From Spartobacteria bacterium (lineage in GTDB: Bacteria; Verrucomicrobiota; Verrucomicrobiia; Chthoniobacterales; UBA10450): a DNA stretch of 64,000 nt. Below, one piece after another: positions 52,584-61,142 of the stretch. Within the stretch, counting starts at the first letter, position 1. The number at the start of each line of letters is the position of its first letter. The position numbers were made by a program, and so were the translations under genes. The notes under the pieces were generated by a model. That model had not been told where the DNA came from and made no database searches. It was given only the letters and a program-made list of their open reading frames with translations. The stretch spans positions 1 through 64,000 of the forward strand of contig PMTM01000022.1 of NCBI GenBank assembly GCA_003167365.1, given 5' to 3'.

Positions 52584-54608
52584 TTATTTGAGCGTCCAAT
52601 TAATGGTACCGATAAGTTTTTTCCACTGGCTACGCTCGTTATCGGAAAGATCGGAAGCGCGGTGATCTCGAGTCCAGCGCATGAAGGCTTTCGCCAGACG
52701 ATACTTTGAAAAGTCGCTGATCTCGCCGGCGAACACATCGACAATCGAGCGGTCAGCCTGAGTCTTTGCCGCCTCAGTGACGTCCCATCCAAGATTGTCT
52801 TTCGCGACGTGGATTAGCGTTTTTCTAAGCAAGTCTTCTATCGTCGGCTTGTCCACCGGACCGCTGTAGGCGTCTTTGGTGCGCACGACGGCTTTATTCC
52901 CGAGCAGGTGGACCAGCCGGTCCTGATTGGGCGCTTGATCTCCAGCCGCGTCGGAATCCAAAAGCGCTGCCACTTTCAATTTATGCGCGTGAAGGATTGT
53001 GGCCCAGTAAACGACTTTGCCGGCGCTGCTGGCCGGCACCAACGCGATTTTCTCGTTAAGATCGATAACGTTTGTGTCGCGCAGCAGTTGTGCGACGGCG
53101 TCGACATACCAGTAGTCGGTCAAGCTCTCGAGAATCAGATTGCGCTGTTGCGTGAATAGACTCTGGGCGAGATCGTAGCCGAGTGCTTCCTGCAGAGGAA
53201 GAAGCGCGGCGGGATCCTGCGCGGTGATGTTTGTATGAACCTTCGTACCGATCTTCCGATCGGTCATCTCGACCACGCGGACTAGATTGAGTTCGTCGGG
53301 TCCGACCAAAAACGGCGAGTGGGTTGTGTAAAGTGTCTGGTTGGATTCGGCGAGGCGCGAGATCGTTTCCCGAAAGTCGCGTTGCTTTAAGCCGTGAAGG
53401 CTGAGACCCGGTTCATCGAGCAGCAAGACTGCATTCTTATGTCTGTCAGCAGCCTCTGCGAAAAACACAACAAAGAACGAGACCAACCACTGAAAACCCT
53501 CCGAGCGTTGATCGAGTTCGATTTCCACGCCAAGGTCGTCCTCCACGACCACTTTCAGATACTGACCATCGGCAACAATGCGCAACCGATCGGCCTCCCC
53601 ACGCTTTAAGTCGGGCACCCAGGCGCGGCGAAGTTCCTCGGTCAGCCGAACGCTGGCGGCGTTGAGTTGATACGATCGGCGGTCGAGCTGGTCGCGATAT
53701 TTCTGAAGAGCTTCGATGTCGCCCGGTTCTGGCTCAGCAGCTTTTCCTAGATTGGAAAGCTCGCGCGCGCTGAAACCGAGAAGCCGAAGAAGGCACTGGT
53801 TGCCGTAATCGTAGTATTCATCGTCGACCAGATTCTTTTCCAGCCGTTGTGCCAGGTGCTCCAGATGGATGAGCGGTCGCACCCGAAAATAATCTCTGAA
53901 TCGCACGAACACCGGTCGACGTTGATGTAAAATCCTGAGCGCGGTGTTTCGACGCTCATCTATGTCGACCGCGGCGATTAGGTGGTCGTACCGTTTTTCT
54001 TCGATCTCATTGCCTTCCTCAATCTTGGGAAAGATTTTTTCCAGCCAGGCTTTCAACTGCGTCGCGCGGTTGCCCGTCAGTTCGTCCGAGTCTGCCCAGT
54101 CTTTCGTGAAAGCCGCGAGAAGCGCACTTGGAATTGGCGATGCTGGAGATCCCTTGGAATCGGATTGAGCCCGCGAATCGATATGCCCGCATAATCTCGC
54201 GAGGTCTTTTTTGAAATCGCCATACTGCGGCGGTGGCGGACCTCCGTTCAGCGCGTGCCAGGCGCTGTTGTCAGGCCGCCGGCCGTACACATACACGCAG
54301 TCGCGGAACTCCATTGGGATGGCCTCCTTGTCCTCGCGACCGAGAGCGAAGTGCGCCTCCACCAACGTTGTATCTTCGAGACGAACTTTGCCCGTTATGA
54401 TGTCGTTGAATTCAGAACGAGGATAATCGCGGAGCGCATCGAAATTGCGGAGCGCTCCGGGCGGATTGATTTTGTGAAGGGCTTCCAGCACCGCGGTCTT
54501 GCCCGCTTCATTCGGGCCGATCAAAATCGTCTTCGCATCTTCGATATCGAACAAGCCGGTATCGCGAATACTCCGGTACTGCCTAACTCGCGCTTTCTTT
54601 AAGAGCAT
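52584..54608 (-). CDS. OLD-family nuclease (SMC-like ATPase plus TOPRIM)
   Basis: The 674-aa protein has an N-terminal ABC/SMC-like ATPase with Walker A GPNEAGKTAVLEAL (residues 31-44), a long insertion, the signature-like QRSEGFQWLVSFFVVFF and Walker B VLLLDEPGLSLHG (about 395), then a C-terminal TOPRIM with LILESLTDYWYVDAVAQLL (about 495) and ALLDSDAAGDQ (about 553). OLD proteins are nucleases implicated in phage exclusion. No UvrD-type helicase is adjacent, so this is a class 1-like solitary OLD, not a Gabija pair. A defence role is likely but unproven. Confidence 0.85.
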   Translation of the reverse strand: MLLKKARVRQYRSIRDTGLFDIEDAKTILIGPNEAGKTAVLEALHKINPPGALRNFDALRDYPRSEFNDIITGKVRLEDTTLVEAHFALGREDKEAIPMEFRDCVYVYGRRPDNSAWHALNGGPPPPQYGDFKKDLARLCGHIDSRAQSDSKGSPASPIPSALLAAFTKDWADSDELTGNRATQLKAWLEKIFPKIEEGNEIEEKRYDHLIAAVDIDERRNTALRILHQRRPVFVRFRDYFRVRPLIHLEHLAQRLEKNLVDDEYYDYGNQCLLRLLGFSARELSNLGKAAEPEPGDIEALQKYRDQLDRRSYQLNAASVRLTEELRRAWVPDLKRGEADRLRIVADGQYLKVVVEDDLGVEIELDQRSEGFQWLVSFFVVFFAEAADRHKNAVLLLDEPGLSLHGLKQRDFRETISRLAESNQTLYTTHSPFLVGPDELNLVRVVEMTDRKIGTKVHTNITAQDPAALLPLQEALGYDLAQSLFTQQRNLILESLTDYWYVDAVAQLLRDTNVIDLNEKIALVPASSAGKVVYWATILHAHKLKVAALLDSDAAGDQAPNQDRLVHLLGNKAVVRTKDAYSGPVDKPTIEDLLRKTLIHVAKDNLGWDVTEAAKTQADRSIVDVFAGEISDFSKYRLAKAFMRWTRDHRASDLSDNERSQWKKLIGTINWTLK

Positions 54609-54658
54609 CGATTACTCCTCGTATTGTTGAGTTAGGAAGGCGGCGTCTGACGGCGCGC

Positions 54659-55195
54659 TTATCCTTTTTTCAGCTCGGCCAATGCCTTCAGCACATCGTC
54701 GCTGTGGTCGGCGGGTTTCACGCCGGTGAATACCTTCGCGATCTCTCCCTTTGGATTGATGATGAAGGTATTTCGCGAGGCCATTTTCGCGCCTTGATAC
54801 TCCATGGTTGATCCGTACAGCGCCGAGACTTTCGCGTCCGGATCCGCCAACAGCTTGAAGGCTAATCCTTCCTTCGCGCAAAAATCTTTGTGCGATTGCG
54901 CGCTATCGACGCTCACGCCGAGAATCACCGCGCCGGCCTGCTCATATTTCGCGAGGTCGCGCTGAAAATTCTTCGCTTCAAGCGTGCAACCGCCTGTGAA
55001 ATCCTTCGGATAAAAATAAAGGACGATCCATTTGCCGCGATTGTCCTTCAGACTGACCTGACTGCCGTCCCCGGTAACGAGACTGAAATCCGGCGCGGGC
55101 GAACCGGTGGCCGGTTGTTTTTGAGGTTCATTTGCCGCATTCGCCGTGCAAGCAAGAACGCCAAGCATGATGACTGTGTTAAGAATTTTGTTCAT
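54659..55195 (-). CDS. Exported peroxiredoxin (Bcp/PrxQ-like)
   Basis: ATG 55195 gives 178 aa with a signal peptide (ILNTVIMLGVLACTANA), then the thioredoxin fold: GSPAPDFSLVTGDGS, LYFYPKDFTGGCTLEAKNFQ with the peroxidatic Cys, GVSVDSAQSHKDFCAKEGLAF and SRNTFIINPKGEIAKVF. The usual TPGCT is GGCT here and the second Cys five residues later is missing; the Cys in KDFCAKEG might resolve instead. It reduces peroxides, probably in the periplasm, which is unusual for this mostly cytosolic family. Confidence 0.88.
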   Translation of the reverse strand: MNKILNTVIMLGVLACTANAANEPQKQPATGSPAPDFSLVTGDGSQVSLKDNRGKWIVLYFYPKDFTGGCTLEAKNFQRDLAKYEQAGAVILGVSVDSAQSHKDFCAKEGLAFKLLADPDAKVSALYGSTMEYQGAKMASRNTFIINPKGEIAKVFTGVKPADHSDDVLKALAELKKG

Positions 55196-55319
55196 ATTAA
55201 TCATTCCAATCTTTTGTGAGAGTATCACCGACTCCGCGGCAAAAAGAAGTAAGATAATTAAGGTAATCTAGGCGATTCACTTACACCGTGGACGACTTGC
55301 TTCTACCAAACCTGGGCAG

Positions 55320-56588
55320 CTAGCGCGGATCTGTGACGCGACCGAGGAACAGACATGTTCCGCTCGGGACGTGCTGGATCGCGTAAATGAATGGCCGATC
55401 CACTTTCACTTCGATCGGTTCCGGTCTCTCGATCATGGCCGATCCGGCCATCATCGCTACCGCTGTGGCCGCCGCGGCTTCCGTCCCTTTCTCATCCACC
55501 GCGATGAAAGTCTTGTGAAACACTTGAGAGATATAAAGGTAGTCCTTCGGGTTTCTCGGCGCCATCCGATCGAAATTTGCGCTGCCGCTTGGTTGATCGA
55601 ATGCCGAATGCATGCCGAGCGCTTGCAGCTTGTCGGAAAGCGCGATTGTTGGCGGTTCAAATTTGAATTTCGGCAGGGTAAGATCGACATCGTGCGGCTC
55701 GAGCTTTGCACATTGTGACAGCATCTGAGTGCTGAGCTTTGATTCGAGCGCGCGCAGACCGTTCACTTCGTCTGGAACGAGAACGAGAAATTGCAGTTCG
55801 TTGCCGATATACGGCAGACTCACCGCCGTGAAACCTTCCCGCTTCGCGTAACCGAATTGGCGGTCTTCTTTTTGCATCGTTGGCACATCAACCGGCGTCC
55901 CGCCTCGAACATGGAATGGTTGCGGCATCGTTCCGCCCTCCGAAAACTCGTGAGCCCATGGAGCTTTGAGATAGACCGCGTTGGCGAGCACAAGACGCGT
56001 CGTCTCATTGAGCGCGCCAGCGGGAATCAAATCGCGAATCCGATCTCGCGTCTGCTCTGCGATCCATGTGTTGATGTGCTCCGTCGTCCCGGATGCGTCT
56101 TTACGGAAATCGAGCGGCTCAAACGGTGCGCCATAGTATTTTTTGACCAGCGCGCGAAATGAATCGCGAAAATCGTATCCGGTTTGCGCGAAAAGCCGGT
56201 TCGCGATCGCCAGCGTAATCGGTTCGCTCGGGCCTCCCATCTTTCGCGATTGCTCCACCAGTGCCGCCGTCTTCTTCGCCATTTCTTCGAGCGAACCTTG
56301 CAGCGACGAAAACGACGCATGGATCGCATCGCCATCATTTGGAAAATGAAGCACCCGCGCCATCTCCGCGCGCGTTTCGCCATCCGCGCCAGCAAACGTC
56401 ATCGCGAGCGCGCTTTGAATTGAATAAGGCGAAACGCACAAGTTCTCGTCGCCCGTCGCGAGCTGGCGATGAAGATCAATCCCAAGTCGATTCGTCGCAG
56501 TTGCAGCGAGATCGGAGTCGGCAGCGCGCAGCACGGTCATAGCGGTAATTGTCAGAAGCGCCGCGATGGAATTTTTGACAGCATTCAT
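55320..56588 (-). CDS. Exported serpin (serine protease inhibitor)
   Basis: The 422-aa protein has a signal peptide (AALLTITAMTVLRA) and a full serpin fold: LCVSPYSIQSALAMTFAGADG, ITLAIANRLFAQTGYDF, TRLVLANAVYLKAPWAHEF, and FHKTFIAVDEKGTEAAAATA, in which the hinge GTEAAAATA has the small residues needed for loop insertion, followed by the reactive loop and DRPFIYAIQHVPSGTCLFLG. These features point to an inhibitory serpin that traps a serine or cysteine protease. The exact P1 residue cannot be fixed. Serpins are uncommon in bacteria. Confidence 0.93.
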   Translation of the reverse strand: MNAVKNSIAALLTITAMTVLRAADSDLAATATNRLGIDLHRQLATGDENLCVSPYSIQSALAMTFAGADGETRAEMARVLHFPNDGDAIHASFSSLQGSLEEMAKKTAALVEQSRKMGGPSEPITLAIANRLFAQTGYDFRDSFRALVKKYYGAPFEPLDFRKDASGTTEHINTWIAEQTRDRIRDLIPAGALNETTRLVLANAVYLKAPWAHEFSEGGTMPQPFHVRGGTPVDVPTMQKEDRQFGYAKREGFTAVSLPYIGNELQFLVLVPDEVNGLRALESKLSTQMLSQCAKLEPHDVDLTLPKFKFEPPTIALSDKLQALGMHSAFDQPSGSANFDRMAPRNPKDYLYISQVFHKTFIAVDEKGTEAAAATAVAMMAGSAMIERPEPIEVKVDRPFIYAIQHVPSGTCLFLGRVTDPR

Positions 56589-56613
56589 CGATAACCCAAA
56601 GCCGCAAGGAAAC

Positions 56614-56685
56614 TGGGTTGGCCGGGACTTGAACCCGGAACCAACGCCTTAAAAGGGCGCTGCTCTACCATTGAGCTACCAACCC
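56614..56685 (-). tRNA. tRNA-Lys (TTT)
   Basis: Minus-strand 5' GGGTTGG pairs with 3' CCAACCC, then A as discriminator. The anticodon arm is GCGCC-CTTTTAA-GGCGT with anticodon TTT. The T-loop TTCAAGT is closed by CCGGG/CCCGG. CCA is not encoded. Confidence 0.93.
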
Positions 56686-56775
56686 GCATGCGAGGAAGGT
56701 TTGTAATCCAGTTCAAACCTCGCTGCAAGATTCTCCGGTTGTAGCGGACCCCTGTGAGCGCCGAAACTCAACACT

Positions 56776-56800
56776 CGGCGGTCATAGACCGCCGCTACAG
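56776..56800. repeat. Hairpin repeat supplying the stop codon of the HAD gene
   Basis: CGGCGGTC-ATA-GACCGCCG (56776-56794) is an 8-bp stem with a 3-base loop, followed by GCTACAG; on the minus strand this reads CTG-TAG, the last Leu and stop of the HAD hydrolase. A half copy, TTGTAGCGG, lies at 56739-56747. A second full unit is at 62729-62752. Confidence 0.7.
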
Positions 56801-57454
56801 TTTAGCGACCAGATCGCGTAGGGAATTCTTCGGCCGATCCAGCTTGAAGATCGACAATCCCGCAGCGGTCGCTGCTTTCCAATCGCGCTCTGGATCGTCG
56901 CCGGCGTGCAGAACCTGATCGGCTGCGAAACCGCTAAATTTCAGCGCGCGTCGAAAAATTTCCGGGTCCGGTTTGTCCGCACCGATTTCGCTGGAGACAA
57001 AGACATACTTGAAGAACTTCGAGATGCCGAGGTGCTCGAGAATCAGGCGCAAGCGCCCATCGAAATTGGAAACGACGGCGAGCTGAAATCGCGGCTCCAA
57101 CTTCTCCAGAACTTCCACGACTTCGGGATACGCTTCCCACACACCGGTTTCGGCGAAATGTTCGTAGGCGATCTCGAAAAAGTTGTCGCGGTCGAGTTCA
57201 TTCAATGAGGGCGCGACATCATTGAGAACAAGATCGACCAGTTCGCGCCACCAATCTTTATCGTCATTTTCACGCGGGCCGTCGATCGCGCCGCGGGATG
57301 GCATTTTTTCCCAAGCGGCGAAGAATGCGCGATCAAGTGCGGCGGGATCGAGTTTCAGACCAACCTCATCCGCAACGAGCGCATAATGATCACCAACGCC
57401 CTTCGTGAGGTAAAAAAGCGTCCCGACGGCATCGAAAAAGATGGCCTTGATCAT
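56795..57454 (-). CDS. HAD-superfamily hydrolase
   Basis: The 219-aa protein has motif I IFFDAVGTLF (nucleophile Asp; the second Asp is replaced in the usual DxDGT, here DAVGT), motif II VVSNFDGR, motif III Lys in GADKPDPEIF and motif IV HAGDDPERD. The DxxGT form occurs in haloacid dehalogenase and phosphoglycolate-like members. Substrate unknown. Its final Leu and TAG come from a hairpin repeat. Confidence 0.86.
   Translation of the reverse strand: MIKAIFFDAVGTLFYLTKGVGDHYALVADEVGLKLDPAALDRAFFAAWEKMPSRGAIDGPRENDDKDWWRELVDLVLNDVAPSLNELDRDNFFEIAYEHFAETGVWEAYPEVVEVLEKLEPRFQLAVVSNFDGRLRLILEHLGISKFFKYVFVSSEIGADKPDPEIFRRALKFSGFAADQVLHAGDDPERDWKAATAAGLSIFKLDRPKNSLRDLVAKL
56847..56858 (+). repeat. 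AAGATCGACAAT motif, exact copy
   Basis: Inside the HAD gene near its 3' end; read there as Leu-Ser-Ile-Phe. Confidence 0.8.
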
Positions 57455-57553
57455 GTAATTTGAAGAAAACGTCGAACGCCCAACGCCGAACGTCCAATTT
57501 CGAATTCTGAGCTAGGACTTGGATAATCTAACGCGATTGCGTTACTTAGAAAC

Positions 57554-58660
57554 ATGCTGCCGGTCGAACACGACGATCCGATCAATGCGAAGATTCTGGC
57601 GATCTCCGAGGACAAGATCGAAGGCTTCGTCCGCGAACCGTTCGCGGAGATCGCGCGACGCTCGGATGTAGATGTCGATCTGGTCATGGCGCGCATCGCG
57701 GCCATGCTGCGCGCGGGAACGATCCGGCGTGTGCGCCAGACATTGCTCGCGACCAATCTGGCCGATGGCGCGCTGGTCGCGTGGAAAGTGCCGGCGGACA
57801 AGATCGACAGCGCATTCGATTGGATGTTTCAGCACGACCCGTTTTCCGGTCACGTGGTGTTGCGCTCGACCGACACGGCGACGGCGGGATCGGATTACAA
57901 ACTTTGGACGACGTTGAAAGTGCCGCGCGGATTTTCGCTCCAGCAACACGGCGAACTGCTCGCGAAAAAGGTCGGCGCGGAACATTTTCGGCTCATGCCG
58001 GCCAAAGGAATTTTCACGCTCGGGGTCGGCCACGTCCGGCGCAAAACGATTGAACCAGGAAGCAAAGCGAACGTGCCCGCGAAAATGATTCCGGTGCAAG
58101 CTGTCGATCTGAGTGAAGACGAATGGAAAGTTTTGCTCATGCTTAAACGGGAATTCACGCCGGAAGAAATTCAGCCAACGCCTTGGGCAGCGCGCGCGCG
58201 TGAAGCGGGCGTTACGCTCGACGAATTTTATCGAGTGGCTGAAAATTTGAGCGCGCGAAAAATCATCGGCCGTTTTTCAACTTTCCTCGAGCACGTAAAA
58301 CCTTCCGCCGCCGGCGTGCGCGTTACGCGATTCAACGCGCTTTTCCATTGGGCGATTCCGGCCGGCCGCGAAATTGAAGTGGGCGGCGAAGTGGGCCGGC
58401 ATCATATCTTGACTCATTGCTACTGGCGCGAAGCCGGTCCGGAATTTAAGAACGTAAACATCATGGCGGTTGCGCACGGCACGGACAAACAACTGTTGCT
58501 CGAACACAAAGCGGCGATGGATCGACATCTTCAATCGAGCGGCATTCCGGTTTCCTACACGAATGTTTTTTGGGGCGGCCGCAGCGAGATCAAGCCGTCG
58601 GAGATTTCGCCGCAAATTTATCGCGATTGGTTGCGCGAGATGAATCCTCAAGCCGCGTGA
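57554..58660 (+). CDS. Tandem Lrp/AsnC-type protein, possible AhbA-AhbB siroheme decarboxylase fusion
   Basis: The 368-aa protein consists of two similar halves. Each has an N-terminal winged-helix (EPFAEIARRSDVDVDLVMARI; TPWAARAREAGVTLDEFYRVA) and an AsnC-like ferredoxin domain (ALVAWKVPADKIDSAFDWMF; LFHWAIPAGREIEVGGEVGR). The later HHILTHCYWRE and NIMAVAHG segments resemble those of AhbB/NirD-type siroheme decarboxylases. That enzyme makes didecarboxysiroheme for haem d1 or alternative haem synthesis. A transcription-factor role is equally possible. It is 16 bases upstream of trpD. Confidence 0.65.
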   Translation: MLPVEHDDPINAKILAISEDKIEGFVREPFAEIARRSDVDVDLVMARIAAMLRAGTIRRVRQTLLATNLADGALVAWKVPADKIDSAFDWMFQHDPFSGHVVLRSTDTATAGSDYKLWTTLKVPRGFSLQQHGELLAKKVGAEHFRLMPAKGIFTLGVGHVRRKTIEPGSKANVPAKMIPVQAVDLSEDEWKVLLMLKREFTPEEIQPTPWAARAREAGVTLDEFYRVAENLSARKIIGRFSTFLEHVKPSAAGVRVTRFNALFHWAIPAGREIEVGGEVGRHHILTHCYWREAGPEFKNVNIMAVAHGTDKQLLLEHKAAMDRHLQSSGIPVSYTNVFWGGRSEIKPSEISPQIYRDWLREMNPQAA

Positions 58661-58676
58661 ACGCGATTTTTTCATC

Positions 58677-59729
58677 GTGAAAACGTTGATCGACAAATTG
58701 CACAACGGCGGCGACCTCACTGACGGAGATATCCGCTACCTCGTTCCCGTGCTGCTTTCCGATGCGGTCCCGGACGAATTGAAGGCTGATTTTCTGGCGG
58801 CGCTTCACCATAAAGGAGAAACTGCTGAAGAAGTCACGTGTTTCGTCGAGCTTTTCATGGAACGCGCGGACGATCCGAAGATTGATCCCGCCAAATTGCC
58901 CGGCCCGATGATTGATGTATGCGGCACGGGAGGGGACGGCCTCAATCTCTTTAATGTCTCGACCACAATCATGTTTGTTCTGGCGGCGGGCGGCGCCGTT
59001 GTGCTTAAGCACGGGAACCGTGGCGTTACTTCATCGTGTGGCAGCGCGGATGTTCTGGAAGAACTTGGCGTTCCTATTCACCTCGCGCCCGAGGAACTGA
59101 AGGAGTGCGCGCAACGCTTCGGGCTTGGCTTTGTTTTTGCGCGGCAATATCACCCCGCGTTCCGCGAGATTGCGAAGATGCGGGAACGGCTAACCCGGCA
59201 AAACTCCCGCACGATTTTCAGTTTGCTCGGGCCTCTCTTGAATCCGGTGCGTCCGCCACGGCAATTGATTGGCGTGTTCGCGCCGCGATTGACGACCCTT
59301 TTCGCCGACGTATTGCGCCGGCTCGGCCGCGAACGGGCCTGGATCGTGCACGGCCTGGCCGAAAATACCAACGGGATAGACGACATTTCCATCTGCGGCG
59401 CGACCACGATCGCCGAGTTGCAAGATGGAAAAATAACCTCCGCCATTCTCGATACGCAGTGGCTAGGCGTGCCGCGTGCCCGGATCGAAGAATTGCTTGG
59501 CGGAACCGCCTCGGAGAATGCGGCTACATTAGAAGGAGTTCTTTCCGGAAAAATAACAGGCGCGAAACGCGAAATGGCGGTGGCAAACGCGGGAGGCGGC
59601 TTTGTCGTGGCCGGGATTGCGCGCGATATGAACGAGGGAATCGCGCTGGCCAGAGAGCAGATCGACAGTGGCCGCGCGATCGAGAAGCTGCGCGCGCTGC
59701 AAAGCTATAAGCCGAACGCCGCGCAATAA
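58677..59729 (+). CDS. trpD: Anthranilate phosphoribosyltransferase
   Basis: From GTG 58677 the 350-aa enzyme has DGDIRYLVPVLLSDAV, the PRPP loop MIDVCGTGGDGLNLFNVSTT, VLKHGNRGVTSSCGSADVLE, RFGLGFVFARQYHPAFREI and GPLLNPVRPPRQLIGVF. It adds phosphoribosyl to anthranilate in tryptophan synthesis. No other trp gene is in the window. Convergent with birA, overlapping by 25 bases. Confidence 0.95.
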   Translation: MKTLIDKLHNGGDLTDGDIRYLVPVLLSDAVPDELKADFLAALHHKGETAEEVTCFVELFMERADDPKIDPAKLPGPMIDVCGTGGDGLNLFNVSTTIMFVLAAGGAVVLKHGNRGVTSSCGSADVLEELGVPIHLAPEELKECAQRFGLGFVFARQYHPAFREIAKMRERLTRQNSRTIFSLLGPLLNPVRPPRQLIGVFAPRLTTLFADVLRRLGRERAWIVHGLAENTNGIDDISICGATTIAELQDGKITSAILDTQWLGVPRARIEELLGGTASENAATLEGVLSGKITGAKREMAVANAGGGFVVAGIARDMNEGIALAREQIDSGRAIEKLRALQSYKPNAAQ

Positions 59730-60307
59730 GTCCGGTCCAAATTACGCAGAAGCGCGGTGGCAAATTCCTCGCGATTCACTTGGCGATTGGCCGCCATAGC
59801 CAGAGAGGTGGCGCGAGATCGAATCTCGCCGGAAAAATCTTCCGGCGCATGGTTCACGTTGATTCCAATTCCGGCAATCGCCAGGTGCGGCGCGTTTTTT
59901 TGCGCCCGCATTTCTACAAGCACGCCCGCCACTTTTTGCCCATCGACATAAACGTCATTGGGCGGTTTAACGTTCGCGGCCAGGAAAAATTGTTCGTGGA
60001 TGGTGTTGGCAACTGTTTCCGCTGTCCACGCAGTGAGTCGCGCCGATTCACCGATTTCGATCTTCGGCCGGAGAAGAATCGAGAACCAAAGGCCTTTGTG
60101 CATCGCAGATTCCCAACGATTGCCGCGCTGGCCGCGGCCGTTGGTCTGATGTTCCGCGAAAACGACCAAGCCTTCGGGCGTTGAGGGACTCATCATTTGT
60201 AGAATGGAATCGTTCGTCGATGACGTTTCTTCGAGAACAACAATTTCGCGGCCGATGACGCGACCGCCAACGGCGCCGCGCAGTTTTGCTGCGTCAAGTG
60301 CCGGCAT
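59705..60307 (-). CDS. birA: Biotin--[acetyl-CoA-carboxylase] ligase, short form
   Basis: The 200-aa protein is a monofunctional BirA catalytic domain: EETSSTNDSILQMM, EHQTNGRGQRGNRWES (the biotinyl-AMP loop), GLWFSILLRP, KPPNDVYVDGQKVAGVLVE and AIAGIGINVNH. No N-terminal DNA-binding domain and only a trace of the C-terminal SH3-like domain are present. The usual KWPND is KPPND. It attaches biotin to BCCP. Its start lies 14 bases inside the 3' end of nadC. Confidence 0.92.
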   Translation of the reverse strand: MPALDAAKLRGAVGGRVIGREIVVLEETSSTNDSILQMMSPSTPEGLVVFAEHQTNGRGQRGNRWESAMHKGLWFSILLRPKIEIGESARLTAWTAETVANTIHEQFFLAANVKPPNDVYVDGQKVAGVLVEMRAQKNAPHLAIAGIGINVNHAPEDFSGEIRSRATSLAMAANRQVNREEFATALLRNLDRTYCAAFGL

Positions 60308-61142
60308 GCGTCAGTTCCAACGAAAGATCAATCGCGCGCGCCGAATGCGTGAGCGCACCGACCGAAATGTAATCGACGCCGGTGGCGGAAATACGCCGGA
60401 CGTTTTTCAAAGTAACGCCGCCGCTCGCTTCAAATTTTACTCTGTTTTTTCCGAGCGCGATCGCTTCGCGAATTTGCGCCGGCTTCATGTTATCGAGTAG
60501 GACAAGATCGATATCGCCCATTTCCACAAACGCGCGAACTTGCTCGAGATTGTCGGCCTCGACTTCTATCCGAACGTCCGGCCGCTTCTCACGGATACGC
60601 CGAATTGTTTCGGCGAGCGCTTTCATTCCGACATCCGCCACCAAGTGATTGTCTTTCACAAGCACCATGTCGTAGAGCCCGAAGCGATGGTTCTGGCCTC
60701 CGCCAGCGACGACCGCCGCTTTCTCCAGAGCGCGAAGCCCTGGAGTGGTCTTTCGCGTATCGAGGATTTTCGCGGGATGCTCACCCACCGCGTCGACAAA
60801 TTGCCGGGTGAGCGTGGCGATTCCGCACAAGCGCTGGAGAAAATTCAGCGCGACCCGCTCCGCTTTAAGGATCGACCAGGCCAGGCCGTGAATCTCGATG
60901 ATCGTGTCGCCGGCATCGATTTCGGAACCGTCGTTGTGAATTACCTGAACGCGCGTCGCGCTATCAACCCGATGAAAAACTTCCGTGGCTGTGTTCGCTC
61001 CGGCGACGATCGCTTTTTCGCGCGCCACAATTTTTGCCGAAGCCACGGCGCTGGCGTCCACAAAAGATTCCGTGGTGATATCGCCTTCACCAATGTCCTC
61101 TTGCAGCGCGATCGCAATCGGATCGTGAACGGGATCACTCAT
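60294..61142 (-). CDS. nadC: Nicotinate-nucleotide pyrophosphorylase (carboxylating)
   Basis: ATG 61142 gives 282 aa with EDIGEGDITTESF, AERVALNFLQRLCGIATLTR, ILDTRKTTPGLRALEKAAV, GGGQNHRFGLYDMVLVKDNH and IEVEADNLEQ, all typical of quinolinate phosphoribosyltransferase. It makes nicotinate mononucleotide in de novo NAD synthesis. nadA and nadB are not here. It overlaps guanine deaminase by four bases (ATGA). An ORF running on to 61484 is a shadow. Confidence 0.95.
   Translation of the reverse strand: MSDPVHDPIAIALQEDIGEGDITTESFVDASAVASAKIVAREKAIVAGANTATEVFHRVDSATRVQVIHNDGSEIDAGDTIIEIHGLAWSILKAERVALNFLQRLCGIATLTRQFVDAVGEHPAKILDTRKTTPGLRALEKAAVVAGGGQNHRFGLYDMVLVKDNHLVADVGMKALAETIRRIREKRPDVRIEVEADNLEQVRAFVEMGDIDLVLLDNMKPAQIREAIALGKNRVKFEASGGVTLKNVRRISATGVDYISVGALTHSARAIDLSLELTHAGT

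Noticed and set aside
52584-54608. Gabija-type two-gene defence system
   Set aside because: The GajB-like UvrD helicase partner is missing; neighbours are a DUF4126 protein and a peroxiredoxin.
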